64,000 nucleotides of DNA from positions 5,334,001 through 5,398,000 of the forward strand of contig OU612075.1 in the NCBI GenBank assembly GCA_914767715.1. Reading direction: 5' to 3'. This document shows, one piece after another, positions 48,578 to 60,374 of this stretch. Numbering within the stretch: position 1 is the first letter of the stretch; each line of letters starts with the position of its first letter. A program made the translations under genes and the position numbers. The stretch comes from Membranipora membranacea. Its lineage: Eukaryota > Bryozoa > Gymnolaemata > Cheilostomatida > Membraniporidae. The notes beneath the pieces were generated by a model. It did no database searches and had not been told where the DNA came from. It was given only the letters and a program-made list of their open reading frames with translations.

Positions 48578-48953
48578 CAGTGGCGTATGTTAGCACTCAC
48601 GGCCCACTTTATACGTGAATGGCTGAATAGCTCAGTGTGTAGAGCGTCTGCCTAAAAATCACTGTTAATAAAATTGTTGTGGGTTCAAATCCCATCAAGG
48701 TCAGTTTTTTTCAATTGGGTGCTTTATAACTGAAGCATTTTTACCGTAATCTTCTACTGCTATTGAGTTGTTTTCTGAAAGTACCCAACAGCTCAGTGCT
48801 CACCTCTCTGCTTGCACTATTTTGCTACCGATATGCAAAAATTTCCGTGGTGGGAGGGCGCTTAAGGGCCTCTCCAACACCCTCCCCGCCACGTGTCATT
48901 ATGCTCATCTCTAAAAAGTCAGTGAGTGAAATTTTTTAGAAAATACGCCCCTG
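48578..48953 (+). mobile_element. hAT-type MITE, copy 3, inside exon 5 of pseudogene C
   Basis: Starts CAGTGGCGTATGTTAGC and ends with the inverse of CAGGGGCGTATTTTC. 8-bp duplications GTTTTTAG (48570-48577) and GTTTTCAG (48954-48961) differ by one base. It contains the tRNA-like A-box (about 48618-48640) and B-box (GGTTCAAATCCC, about 48682). Confidence 0.9.
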
Positions 48954-49518
48954 GTTTTCAGGGCCAATCAGCAGAGCCAGACAAAATGGTAATTGTTCAC
49001 AGCCTATAACAATAAACACAACATGCATAACGTCTGACCAATATTTATGGTTTTTTTTCTCAGGAGGGGTAATGGGTAGAACAAGAAAATGAAATCTCAA
49101 ACGGCCTGGAAAGATTGTGGCCCCAATCATTAATTGAGAAACTGGAGAAAGATGTGAAAAACTTTGTATGCTTATATTACTGAGTGCCTGTAGTTGAAAA
49201 GATAGGGCTTTACCTGGCTCTGCTTGAAACAGGACAGCACTAACCAATGATCATTGTTCCATGACACAGGAAAGATTTTGGCTTGTTTCCAAAAACGCAT
49301 GATTATTTCATGGGCTCATTGGAATGCGAAAGCCTGGTACCCTAATGCAGGAAAACTGCAAGGTTTTGGACTTCATCTTCTTACCTTCTCCAGGGAAAGG
49401 TTGTGGGCATTGAGTTTGTCTCTGTCGATGAGCAATGATCCTATTGACAATCAATATTCTTGCAACAGGATCGTTGACGACACATTTTGCTATCAATTTT
49501 TTAATTATGTCGTTTGCC

Positions 49519-51503
49519 CTGCAATATTCAAAAACAATCATTTCACATGAAAATGTCATGAACGATTTTCATCAAATATTTACCTTGAAATAGGTTCAAT
49601 ATATTTTCTCCATTATTTTCATGTTACTAGTTCTAATTTGTTGTTGAACAAAAACTTCACAGATACCAAAAAATTTGCAATTTTGTCGGAGAACCTTTGG
49701 TTAGCGATAGTCATCTTCTTGGCATGCTGTACTGAATAGCAAATTTACATGAGATGAGAATAGTAGCTGGCTCAGAAGACATTTAGAATCTGAACTAGAT
49801 TAAAGATAAAGAGATAAAATTTAAGCACATGAATTGATTTCTCATCTGTATTTCTCACGTTTATCAAATGTTTTGGCTACATTTTTCTACCAACTTAAAT
49901 TTTATATATCAAGCCTTAGCAATTCCCAATGGCAGTAGGCAGACAGATAACCTTTGATCATCTCCTATTTATTGAAGACCCTGCCGTTCTTCGTCTTTAT
50001 AATCATTGGATCCATAAATCATACAGCTTTGAAGAACTTCTTGAATGAATACGCTTTCATGGGCCAAAAAAACCAGTGATGTTTTATCATAACTTTGTGC
50101 AATCAAGGAGATCATAAGATTAATTGTTGCACATCTATTTAATTTAAATAGCTTTCCTTCTAATGTGGCTTAATCAGTCTACATCTAATATCTGTTTTAT
50201 CCTCAATATATCAACAGCAGGAATTTGAGGTGACCAAAGAAGTTCATCAGCTTCAAATTGCTCAACGATAATTGCAAACAGATCTGTCTGTCAGCGCATG
50301 CACTCATTTCTCTCCGATTTGACTCATATCTATTTCATGTTCATGTATATCCCAGTTGGCGGTGGGCCAACAAAGTCAACTTAATTAGTAATCAGTATCT
50401 CTAAATTTGAACTTGAAATATTGGGAAAGAAGAAAATCTGTTATCCTCATTGTAGGAGGTTTTAACTGCTACATTTCATTCTCAGCTCTGCAAAAATGCA
50501 ATGCACATACTCGAACAAATTCTTACTTCTATATCCTTTGATTGCTTCTATAAGACAGCAAAATTATTATTTGGCAGTTTCACGCTGATAAAACAACCAA
50601 TGAGAACTAAAATATGGATATAACTTGTCAAGAACACCAAATCTATGCAAACTAAATTAGCCACGCCTACAGCGTCATGAGAGGTTATTAAATTTAAGCA
50701 AAACAATGAATCTTAAGGTCTTCTTGATGTACAAAGCTATAGGATGTCAAGACCATCTCTTGCTAGCCCTTTGAAAAGTGTATTTATGGATGGATGTTTG
50801 GATTCACTGTGTTCGGCCAGGTTTTAAACAAGCATTAATCTCAATGCAGTTTTTTGAATAATTTCCATCAGCTTTATTTATGTTTCATATGGATGGCCAA
50901 GAGCTCAATGCTATATATGAGATGGGAAAAAATGTGTAATAAATATCTGTCATTGGTTCGTCATCTAGAATAGCCTTAGGCTACTGCTCCCACCATTAGC
51001 ATTCAGATCAAGCCCTATTGGTACCCTTTGAGGTGAAATTAAAAGTTTGATCATGCACAAATTGAAAGACTGAAAAGCTTTGTTTTTTCCATTTAATTCT
51101 AAAATCTAACCAAAGGAACCAAACATGTGATTACAGCTTTGGCTATCATCCTGCATTATAAGGGTTTATAATATTTGATGCGTCCTCCCAAAATTTATAA
51201 CAGATTAACGGAAATACACCATCGATTCACCGATGCTATCAAATGATTATCTGTACTAAAAACATTCATATCATCATAATATGAACCCGTGTGAGTAGAA
51301 AGTTATAAATTAACTTGCCATTTCTGGGATCAGAAAGTAGTGCAGTGAATTGTATTGGCCAAAATCATATAAAAATAATTTGAGGTCAATGACCATCTCT
51401 AATTCTATACAAACTGATTTGAGGCAACTTTTACTTCAAATCTGGTAACTGTAACTAACCCATGATTTTATCCAGGAATATTTGTGATACCATTAAGAAA
51501 CTG
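49519..51503. other. Rearranged upstream remnants of the family
   Basis: No gene. 50150-50260 resembles the flank upstream of A and B (6310-6420, 47440-47550) in the same orientation. 50570-50790 is the same flank inverted. Exons 1-3 of copy C are missing from here. The rest I do not recognise. Confidence 0.5.
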
Positions 51504-53069
51504 TTAGGTCAAGCTGTCAGAAGGACATGTGAACTCTTGCAAATGAGGACAGTGTTTGGTTGCGGCATCTCTCAGGCTGTCTGCATATGCCTTGACAACC
51601 TGACATCCATTACTTCCAATACATCAAAAGCATCCCATTGCCTCGTTGAAATTCTCATTACAAAAGGAAAGAATTTGAAATGAGCAAACCAAGTCAATTT
51701 GGATTTAAAGATCTGATTTTGTGAGATGACCATAGACCATATATTATATAACAAAAAGCATGGAAGGTCTCTATTGAGATTATAGCTTTGCACCAGTATT
51801 GCAGCGCTGTGGTAAAAATATTTGACTGATCTAACAATGTTTGCTTGTGAAGCAGCGATGGTGTTTACAATTATCACTGCTCTGATAATCTGATCGAAAT
51901 CGACTACGTCGTCAACTTAAAACCTATACCAGTATCGACAATCTGTGATAACCATGAGTGTTGCATGTACATTTCTTCCCAAAGATGTATGTATTGTCAT
52001 ATTTTGGCTCATTTTGATTAAGTTGGAGATGACTGGAGAGGTGCTCTTAGAGCAATCATGATAAATAGGACAGTGTAAGTATTATTTACTTACCACAGAA
52101 ACTCAGGTGTAGCATCTTTAATTGTAGGGATCATTATCATAATCAAGCACAATGATAATCTCTCACAACCTGCAAAAAAAAACAGTTCCATGTATCGAGT
52201 AAAGCATGTTCCAAATGGAGTGTCACATAATCTTAACATCTTCTGATTATTATTTTTTTTAGTCCTTTTTCTTCCCATATATTTTAATAACCACAGTATT
52301 TTAATTTTTGCATGACATAACAATTCTTGATCCACCATGTCGAATTACTTTATTATACTTTGACCACACGGTCGTAGCCTAACTAGTAACTAATCTTGAT
52401 TTTTTTTGTGTTTCTCAGAGGTCAACAAGTTGCCTTTAACTATCTGTTATTTGAATACTTTCAAGCCAACCTCTGTAAATAAATAAATAAATTACTTGCC
52501 TGTGTGTGACACAGGAGAGTATTAGATTATGACTTTTCAGTGTTCTCACCTTCTCCAAGAAAAGGTATTGGGCATTCAGTCTGTCTTTGACGAGCAGCAA
52601 TGTTTTGTATGAGACCCAGCATTCTTGCTACTGGATCTTTGACAATATATTTTGGTATCCAGTCTCTGGTTATGTTGGTGACTCTGTAATGGAAATAAAA
52701 GTTAAATTGAATTTCTATAAACGCTTAGCCAATCTAAGGTATGTAACCAATCATCATTTCTCAACTGAATCATATTAATAAGTTTCAATGAGGCTCCACG
52801 GTCAAATATTGTTTGGGGTAAGAATGTAAGAGCAGAAGTAGACAAATTCACAAAATGGGCGGCATCTTCTTGATTGGCGTCACCACAGGCCTTAACTGAT
52901 AAAAAACCTTCTGCTATCGTTTTATGTTTGTGATTTTTTTTAATTGCAACCTTCTATTTTTCGATTTCCCTATTGTAGGGTATGAATAACATTCTCACCC
53001 AAAGCAATTCTCAGTTTTCTGTAGGTCAAAGACTTTTTGCGAAACGCTCCGTGAATTAAACTTCACATA
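51504..53069 (-). pseudogene. Pseudogene D of the secreted 20-Cys family
   Basis: Exons leftward: exon 3 52999-53069 (71 nt instead of 70, with in-frame stops), exon 4 52550-52683 (134 nt, open, but its first Cys is Tyr), exon 5 52094-52169 (76 nt, open), exon 6 51504-51657 (154 nt). Exon 6 has one in-frame TGA replacing a conserved Cys, and its acceptor reads AA instead of AG. No exon 1 or 2 is found to the right. It is the most diverged copy and groups with C by exon 4 wording (RQRQTECP and RQRQTQCP). Confidence 0.8.
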
Positions 53070-55103
53070 CTGGAAAATGATAATAATAGCAAAATTCCCA
53101 TCCTGCATTAGGGGAAATTTCACCCCTATGTATATCTATATAGGTTTCTACAAAGAATAAGCTGTGTACATTCAAAAGTTTTCCTTCTTCTACCTACCTA
53201 CCTACCTCAATATGTATGTTTTTGGTTAGCCAATCACGACCATGTACAAGTCTTCAGAGGAATTTTTATAGATGCTATATGTCTATATGGACTGTGCTCT
53301 ATAACAGGCTTACAGATCAGGAGGGGGGGGCCTCAAAATCAAGGAGTGCCAACTCCAAAATACACAACATCTTCCAACAAAAAATTGTAGTAGAGCGAGA
53401 AGATTAGGTTAGTTTTGTACAATATGTTAGGCAGGAATTAAAGTCAGCCTGTGCGCCCAATTCGGACGCACCGGTATGAAATTTTTCAACCTGGGAACCG
53501 GCATGGTCATGCCTGCTATTTAACTATATATGTACATACAACAGTAAAATGATGAAATATCATCCAAAAAGATTATAAATCTCTTCCGCAAAATAGTCAC
53601 GATCTTATTTTCTACTAAAAAGTCTATAGCCTTTACCTGCACAGCCATTAGCCAGACATGAGCAGTACAGAATACAGCTCATTTGTTGGGACCCTATAAT
53701 TGTGCATTACTTGGGATAGACAACTACCTAATCTTTCCTTTCCTTCATCTGAATAAGATTTCATTTTCAGTTTGAAAAATTAGCAGAAATATAGTGAATA
53801 AGCTACCAGATATCTTCTCTAGGTATGATTCCATTGCATGAGACAACGCTTGTTGATCTCAGCTGTTACTATCTCATTTAACGTGAGTGAGTGCAATGGA
53901 AGTATTAAGGGTTCGGGGCGACCAAACAACACTTTTTCATAATTATTTATTTGTTTTATTTTTTTCATGTATTAATATCAGGAGTGTATTGGACACTTCC
54001 ATATCCTCGGATATATATATTCATATTTACATATTATCATTTCATGTATTGATATATTATTTTGATAGAGCACAAAGTGCTAGTGTTAAGTAATAATATT
54101 ATTTTAAGTATAACCTCACAGACTTGCAATTTGTACCCCTAGTAGCCATATGCACACTGTACAGATGACCATGCCAGCTAAAAGGATGTCAGTCGAAAAT
54201 TATTACAGGGTGGCTAAAGGTTTGTCAGGTGAAAATTATGAAAGGGCTCGGAAAATGTCAAAAAAAATGTTTTTTTCCATTGCGCGAGGCATACCATTTT
54301 CCCTCGTCACAACAGTTCCTGTATATGAACTTTATTACACTTTAATCCCTGATGTCAGGTCTTCTCAAACAGCAACCCAAATTTAGAATTCATTTGCTAG
54401 AATATATTTTAGCGAGTTTGGGGGTGGGGGTGACTCAATATTAGCTATCGAACAATTTTGTCAGCTCTTGTTTGAGAACTGCCAAGTAAAAAGTTGTCCC
54501 TTCCCAATAATGTCGAGAAAACTCTCCTCAATCTTGGGTTTCCATTTCCAACTCTGTCATTATATCAAGATTGAGAATGGTCTGCTCCTTACTTTGATGG
54601 TTGACAAATCGCTTCACAAAAATTCAAAAACAAGAGATGACAAGCTTTTTTGTCCCCTCCCCAAAAAAGCTTGTCAAGAGAGGTTATACTCTCTAGTGCT
54701 TTATTACTTCATACCATTTTGCAATTTTGACGCAAGCAATACAATACAAGCAATAGAGTAATGCTACAGCTGACCCTTTGTAAACATTTGTCAAGTAGCT
54801 TGACTGTCTTTTTCAAGGTTGGTACTGGGACGTCAGACGATCAATAACATTGAAGCCGCCGGAATTTTAGCTTGATCCATTTACTTACAAAGTCATATTA
54901 TATTGATGTAATTTTCCACAAAAAGGTCATTCTGTGTAATTTACGTTGAATTCATATCAATGGCTGAAATTAATCATTTTCACAATACAATCAGATCCTG
55001 CTGGTATCGGTATAGGCAGAGATTCGGCTAAGCTCTATATTATAATTGTATATAGTTGCATTAGTCCACAATTTCATCAAATAAATTTTTTCAACAAACT
55101 GGC
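53070..55103. other. Intergenic DNA between gene array and Harbinger element
   Basis: Nothing recognisable. Short open frames (53216-53407, 53887-54093, 54150-54386, 54468-54761) have no domain, splice or repeat support. A (CTAC)n run lies at 53191-53207 and a poly-G tract at 53322-53329. Confidence 0.5.
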
Positions 55104-55395
55104 TAAAGGCTCAAGCAGACTGGCACTTTTCTGGGCGAATGTGCTGTGCGATGCGGCTGGCGGCGCCGTGGGCGGCACGCGCTGGACCATTCGCGCCGCT
55201 TTGTCTTGGATCAGGCATGTTAGATATTTTCGCGGGCCGCATTCTTCTGATTGGTCAACACAATAGTTTCTCACATCGACTCCACTAAACTTTTTTATTT
55301 GTCCTCCATCTTTGAAATTTATTCTTAAACTGAAAGTCGCAAAACAGATTGGATCTCTGATATTCTCTACAACTTCTAACTACACATACATCAAC

Positions 55396-57394
55396 ATGGC
55401 TAGACCTGCTATAAAGTTTCCAGATGATGTAATTGAGAAGTTCATCAATCTTGTGAGAGAGAGAAGCTGTCTTTATGACTTCAAACATAGAGACTATAAG
55501 AACCAGCCAGTGAAAGATAACAACTGGGCAGAGATTGCAGGTCTTATGGACTGTCCTGGGGAGGGTGAGTGACCGAGAGTGAGACTATTTTAAGACACCT
55601 GAAGAAGATACGATTCTGGATGCCTAATTGATATGGAACTCAACAAGTGATGACAAATTTTGAGTAACAGCTACTAACTTTGTTGAACGCATCATATCAT
55701 GTTATTGATTTTTAATTGAGAAACAATTGTTGTACTTATTATATATATATATCTCGACTTTTTCTTTGACTGAACATAACTGAAAGATGAAATTGTGCCT
55801 TGATGAGCAAGGGGTACTCCCTGATCTCAGAGAGTTATGTAGTGATCTGAATTTTGTTAGGTCACTCTTCACTACATAATCATTAGAAGAAGTGCAGTAT
55901 ATTAATATGTCACTCAGTATACTTTATTATTCTGTTAATTTTGTCTATGGTACTCATGATAGGTTTGGTTTTGTTTAATTGTTGGTTACATTTGGTTGGA
56001 CATCTCAATTCTTGATATATATATTCAGATCAAATTGGTAAAAGTAAGATGTATAGTCAATAAAAAACTATACAAACAAATCTGATATAACTTTCAGTTT
56101 GAAGGGAGGTCAGTGACTGAAATTTTATCAACTCAACTGAGATCCCCAGGGTGCTAGATTATAGAAGGATGGTATGGCTCCATCTGCTCTTCAATGCATT
56201 TCATTTGAGTTATTTCATTTACTTATTGCAGGTGAAAGAACAGCAAAGGCGTTCAAGAATTTACGGGATACCTTTGTGAAAAACAGAGCGAAGCTTGCAA
56301 GTCTGCCGTGCAACAGATCTGGAGGTGGCGCAGGGAGTTCAGTGCCAGAGGGGGAGCAGTTACCAACATGGAAATGGTACAAGACAATGTTGTGGCTGGA
56401 ACCATACCTGTCACGTACACGGTAAGTTTCCAGTATAAACTTTTCAAAAATGATAGATTTTGATATCGTGTTACAAATTCCAATTGATACAGTCATAGGC
56501 TTACCTACTGTCGCTCAGTTCGTTGGAGTGAATTAGGATATTGATATTACATCAGAAAATTGGTTATGTTTGAAAATGAGTTTGTTCTAATTGGAGTATG
56601 CGGTACTGTGATAATAATAATAATAACCCAATTTCAAGCCTGAAAACTGGGCCAACGGCTGCCTTCACATTTTGTACTTTATTATCTGCAGATGTATAGT
56701 CTACATGTACAAATGCCAGAGAAAAATGAAAGGCCCCTACGCTCACACATGTATTAGTGAATGATTTGATCTTTTTAACTTAATGACACATTTATTTTCC
56801 AGCACTGTGAGTAGCATTGCCCCTCAGTCAAGCATACAAGAGACTGCTCCTGCTATTACACCTGCTACACCTGCTACAACTGCGACTCCTGCTACTCCTG
56901 CTACTCCTGCTACCGTCACCTGTGAGCCACAAGTGCCAAGCACCTCATCGGTGGTCACCAGCTGTCCACCACCCAGTACACCGACCAACACATCAGACGT
57001 TGAGACAAGGCCGCCTAGTAGAAATTCTACTAAAAAAAGAAAACTCTCTGGGTCCAATGAGCAGTCGGAGCAGACCACTATGTTTTTAGAGAGGTGGGAC
57101 AAGTTTGTAGCTAACAGGCCTGTCAAGTCAAGAAATGAGACATTTGCTAAGGAAGTTGCTGAGTCCTTGGACTACATGAACAATAAATACAAGGAGGAGA
57201 TGGTAAAGAGACAAATTAGAGACATAATATTTAAGGCAACATTTGAGAATATTCCACCATCTATCTCCAATCAGCAGACTGCCCCTCTACAGCAGTCTGT
57301 CCTTCAGAACTCTCTCACCCCTCTAGAGAGAGTTGACTCATTTCATAACGAGAACATGCCTGACTCATTTGTCAACTTTTTGCACAGCACGTGA
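55396..57394 (+). CDS. Harbinger MADF/Myb-like DNA-binding protein, 316 aa
   Basis: Three exons with matching phases: 55396-55564, 56232-56421, 56803-57394 (951 nt with stop). Residues about 10-100 resemble a MADF domain: IEKFINLVRERSCLYDF, then NNWAEIAGLM, then KAFKNLRDTFVKNRAKL and WKWYKTMLWLEPYL. A Thr/Pro/Ala-rich linker encoded by ACTCCTGCT-type repeats follows (about 56855-56925), then a basic TKKRK stretch (about residue 195) that could be a nuclear signal. In PIF/Harbinger elements this second protein is known to bind DNA and help bring the transposase to the nucleus and element ends. The C-terminal part has no motif I recognise. All splice sites are canonical, and no stop or frameshift is seen. 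Confidence 0.85.
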
Positions 57395-57849
57395 CTTTAT
57401 TTATTAAACCAACCAGCACCTCATTTAAATTTGTTTCTTTTGCCCACTGTTCATTTTATAAATATTAATTAACCGATGATACCTCCAGCAAAATATCAAC
57501 TCACTGTATTTTTAACGTCTAATATTCTGTTTTTCCTGTTCATAATATTATACATTATTTCAATTTACTCATTATACCCTCAGCGGAATCTCAAATAATC
57601 AAATCACTGTACATAGCCTTTTTTATATAAAACAATCATATCCATTCTCTACATGCTAGATTATAGTTTACACAACCGCAATCTTAAATAAAAGATTTTT
57701 TGTAATATAAGTTGACTAAAAGACTAGAATTCGAAACATTTTTAGCCATAGCACAGAGCCCTCATTTGCAAAGTAGTCAAAGAACATTTTCCGTACATCG
57801 ATGATACCAGTTTAATAGATATTAAAACAGCAAATAATCTCACTTATCT

Positions 57850-58645
57850 CATGAGTTGGATGTAGCCCACCTACCGAACAAAGCTTGTCAAGAGAGGCTA
57901 GAGTTGATTTAAAAAAATCAAAACACTGTATGCAGCCGAATCTCAATCATACTGATTTTTGTTTTCAGTTGTTCGAATATGTATTTGTGGTCAACTAATC
58001 GCTGATACCAGTTTATTACATACACACATCAAATAATCTCAGAGTTTACGTAGCCTGTCTTGACAAGTTTGTTCAGTTGGTGGGGGAACAAATCCCCACC
58101 TACCGAACAAAGCTTGTCAAGACAGGCTAGAGTTGATTTAATAAAATCAAAACACTACGCAGCTGAATCTCAAGTCAGATTTTATCGACCTAAAATCATA
58201 CTGATTTTTGTTTTCAGCTGTTCGAATATGTATTTGTGGTCAACTAATCGCTGATACCAGCTTTTTACATACACACATCAAATAATCTCAGAGTTTACGT
58301 AGCTTGTCTTGACAAGTGTGTTCAGTTGGTGGGGGAACAAATCCCCACCTACCGAACAAAGCTTGTCAAGACAGACTAGAGTTGATATAATAAAATCAAA
58401 ACACTGTATGCAGTTGAATCTCAAGTCAGATTTTATCGACCTAAAATCATACTGATTTTTGTTTTCAGCTGTTCGAATATGTATTGTGGTCAACTAATCG
58501 CTGATACCAGTTTATTACATACACACATCAAATAATCTCAGAGTTTACGTAGCCTGTCTTGACAAGTTTGTTCAGTTGGTGGGGGAACAAATCCCCATCT
58601 AGCGAACAAAGCTTGTCAAGACAGGCTAGAGTTGATTTAAAACAA
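57850..58645. repeat. ~250-bp tandem repeats with internal hairpin, within Harbinger
   Basis: Copies start at about 58052, 58301 and 58551 (period 249-250 bp), with a partial copy before (57870-58050) and a truncated last one. Each contains an inverted pair: CTGTCTTGACAAG and its inverse CTTGTCAAGACAG around GTGGGGG and CCCCCAC-like stems. It sits between the two convergent Harbinger genes. Short open frames here are by-products of the repeat. Confidence 0.9.
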
Positions 58646-58842
58646 TAAAAACACTGTACATAGCCAACACAGCAAACAGTCTCACGTATCACATGAGTTG
58701 ATGTAAAAACAGCACTGTACATAATTGACACTACAGAATCGTAAGATTTTTATAATATACATTGAAGACTAGAAATCGAAACAATTATATGTGAATTTAA
58801 GCAATAAGCCATAATGATTGTTCATGTGAAAATGCTAGCAGT

Positions 58843-60227
58843 CTAAACTCGGGTTACATGTCGCTCTTGCCATGGCACAGAGCCCTCATTCGAAAAGTAA
58901 TGAATGAACATTTCCCGAACATCAGTAGCGGAATGCTGGGGGTTACGATGATTTGTTGGGTCTATCTCCCCCATCACTTGCCCTTGACCCTCATTCCTCC
59001 ATGCTCCCGGAACAACATTCCCATTAATATCCACGTTGTCAGCGAACCCGGGTGGACAGTAGTTGACACATCTCTGAGATCTTAGGAAGTTGTGTAGAGT
59101 ACAACATGCTAGGATGACTGACTGCGCATTCATAGGAAGCATAATGAGAGGGCTCCGCAGACATCTCCAACGGGAAACCATGATACCGAAGGTATTCTAA
59201 AATGATAACAAGGAGATTTTTTAGTAAATTGGTTATCAAACTATGTACTATGCTAACATACGAGTACTATAAATTATATATATGTAATAATACTATATAT
59301 ACACACATATATATATATATATATATATAGATATATAGATATTGGTATGATAGGGGATTTTTTATCTTAGACACACGTCACTCAAATGTTTGCTGTTTTT
59401 GAATACAGTGCACAACTAAGCCCATCATGTATTCTGCATGTATCCTACAAAAAAAACTACAATTTGAACAACAAACAACATGACTAGCAATTTACCTCAA
59501 TTGTTCTTCTGGCTCTTGAGAGCCGGTAGTTGAACACCTTCTTTGGTAAGCTGTCCAAGCTCCTTCCTGGTATGGGCCTCTGCAGCCATGTTTTCAGAGG
59601 GAAAGCTTCATCAGCCACAAATGTGAAAGGTGCCACCTTATCACTCCCTGTAAATATAATAGAGTCAAACTCATTAAAACTTCAGCCAATGTCTCTGCAT
59701 ATAAGTAGAATTAAAAAAAGGGGGGGGGGTGTAGTATTGAGCAAAAGTCAGATTTTTACTCAGCCTAAATTTTGTTGTGGATCTAAAGTGCTTGGCTCAG
59801 TTAAAAGGGTGTAGCATTGAGCAAAAGTCAAATTTTACTCAGCCTAATTTTCGTTGTGGATCTAAAGTGCTTGGCTCAGTTAAAAGGGTGCTGATAAACC
59901 GAGAAATCAAATGAGAAAGCTTTTACTTCACTTGACTGAAACTATATATTTAAAACATTCTCACCCTGTGAAGAGTGAGTTATCACCAAACAATTATAAT
60001 ATTCAATTTTTATTACCTGGTAGTTGAGCACTGGGTGGAAGTTTCATCTCTCCACTGGTTAGTTTCTGGTTCAAGCTGCATTGGTCCCATGTTCCTCCAT
60101 CAGCCCATCTGCCAGGCGTGCCCACATCAACATATACAAATCGATAGAGGGAGTCGCACACCGCCATCAAAACGAGACTAAAACTTTTCTTGTAATTGAA
60201 GTATTCGCTTCCTGAGTTTGGAGGCGC
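58843..60227 (-). CDS. Harbinger transposase, N-terminal part missing
   Basis: Three open exons in phase: 60017-60227, 59496-59647, 58843-59196. They encode PNSGSEYFNYKKSFSLVLMA, YVDVGTPGRWADGGTW, FVADEAFPLKTWLQRPIPG, FNYRLSRARRTIENTFGI and SRWRCLRSPL, diagnostic for the DDE_4 nuclease of PIF/Harbinger transposases. The second catalytic Asp (in VDVG) and the Glu (in RRTIEN) are present. The exon with the first Asp (GxIDGxH context) and the N-terminal helix-turn-helix is missing: only about 140 bp separate the first exon from the terminal repeat at 60371. A CAG acceptor precedes that exon, so a splice from missing sequence was once used. The protein cannot be catalytic as it stands, so mobility would need a transposase from another copy. 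Confidence 0.85.
59726..59890. repeat. ~82-bp direct tandem repeat in transposase intron
   Basis: Two copies of a unit beginning GGTGTAG(T/C)ATTGAGCAAAA and ending CTTGGCTCAGTTAAAAG, at about 59727-59807 and 59808-59888. Confidence 0.85.
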
Positions 60228-60374
60228 CTGAAACATAATAAAAGAAAAAAAAAATCATGATACAACTTTACAGTTCGCCGCCAGTATGTTTTGCCCAGCC
60301 CGCGGGCGACTTCGGGCGGCGGTCGTTTCGCACGACATGCGGCGCGAATTTGACCCAGTCTGCTTGAGCCTTAA

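Larger units (their letters stand above)
48131..49518 (-). pseudogene. Pseudogene C of the secreted 20-Cys family, MITE in exon 5
   Basis: Exons leftward: exon 4 49385-49518 (134 nt, open, CAG acceptor, GTAAG donor), exon 5 49003-48962 plus 48577-48545, split by a 376-bp MITE, and exon 6 48131-about 48280. Exon 6 is open and ends CPHLQEFTCPAA, but its AG acceptor is lost and one of the five Cys is Tyr. With the MITE removed, exon 5 is 75 nt, one short of the 76 seen in D. No exons 1-3 are found to the right. Confidence 0.8.
55107..60371. mobile_element. PIF/Harbinger DNA transposon, both ends present
   Basis: Terminal inverted repeats AGGCTCAAGCAGACTGG at 55107-55123 and, inverted, at 60355-60371; 3-bp duplications TAA at 55104-55106 and 60372-60374, as expected for PIF/Harbinger. 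The terminal 100 bp at each end are GC-rich, unlike the AT-rich surroundings. Two convergent genes lie inside: a MADF/Myb-like gene (plus) and a transposase (minus), the standard two-gene layout. Perfect ends and open exons suggest recent activity. Confidence 0.93.

Noticed and set aside
54150-54386. 78-codon plus-strand open frame with basic composition
   Set aside because: No family resemblance, no splice partners and no paralogue in the window; length is within chance for AT-rich DNA.
58278-58731. Two similar minus-strand open frames of about 70 codons
   Set aside because: Both are made by the 250-bp repeats between the Harbinger genes and have no domain.
59267-59340. TA-rich run as an origin or promoter
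   Set aside because: A simple TATA microsatellite like those at 1580, 4003 and 45400; nothing ties it to a function.
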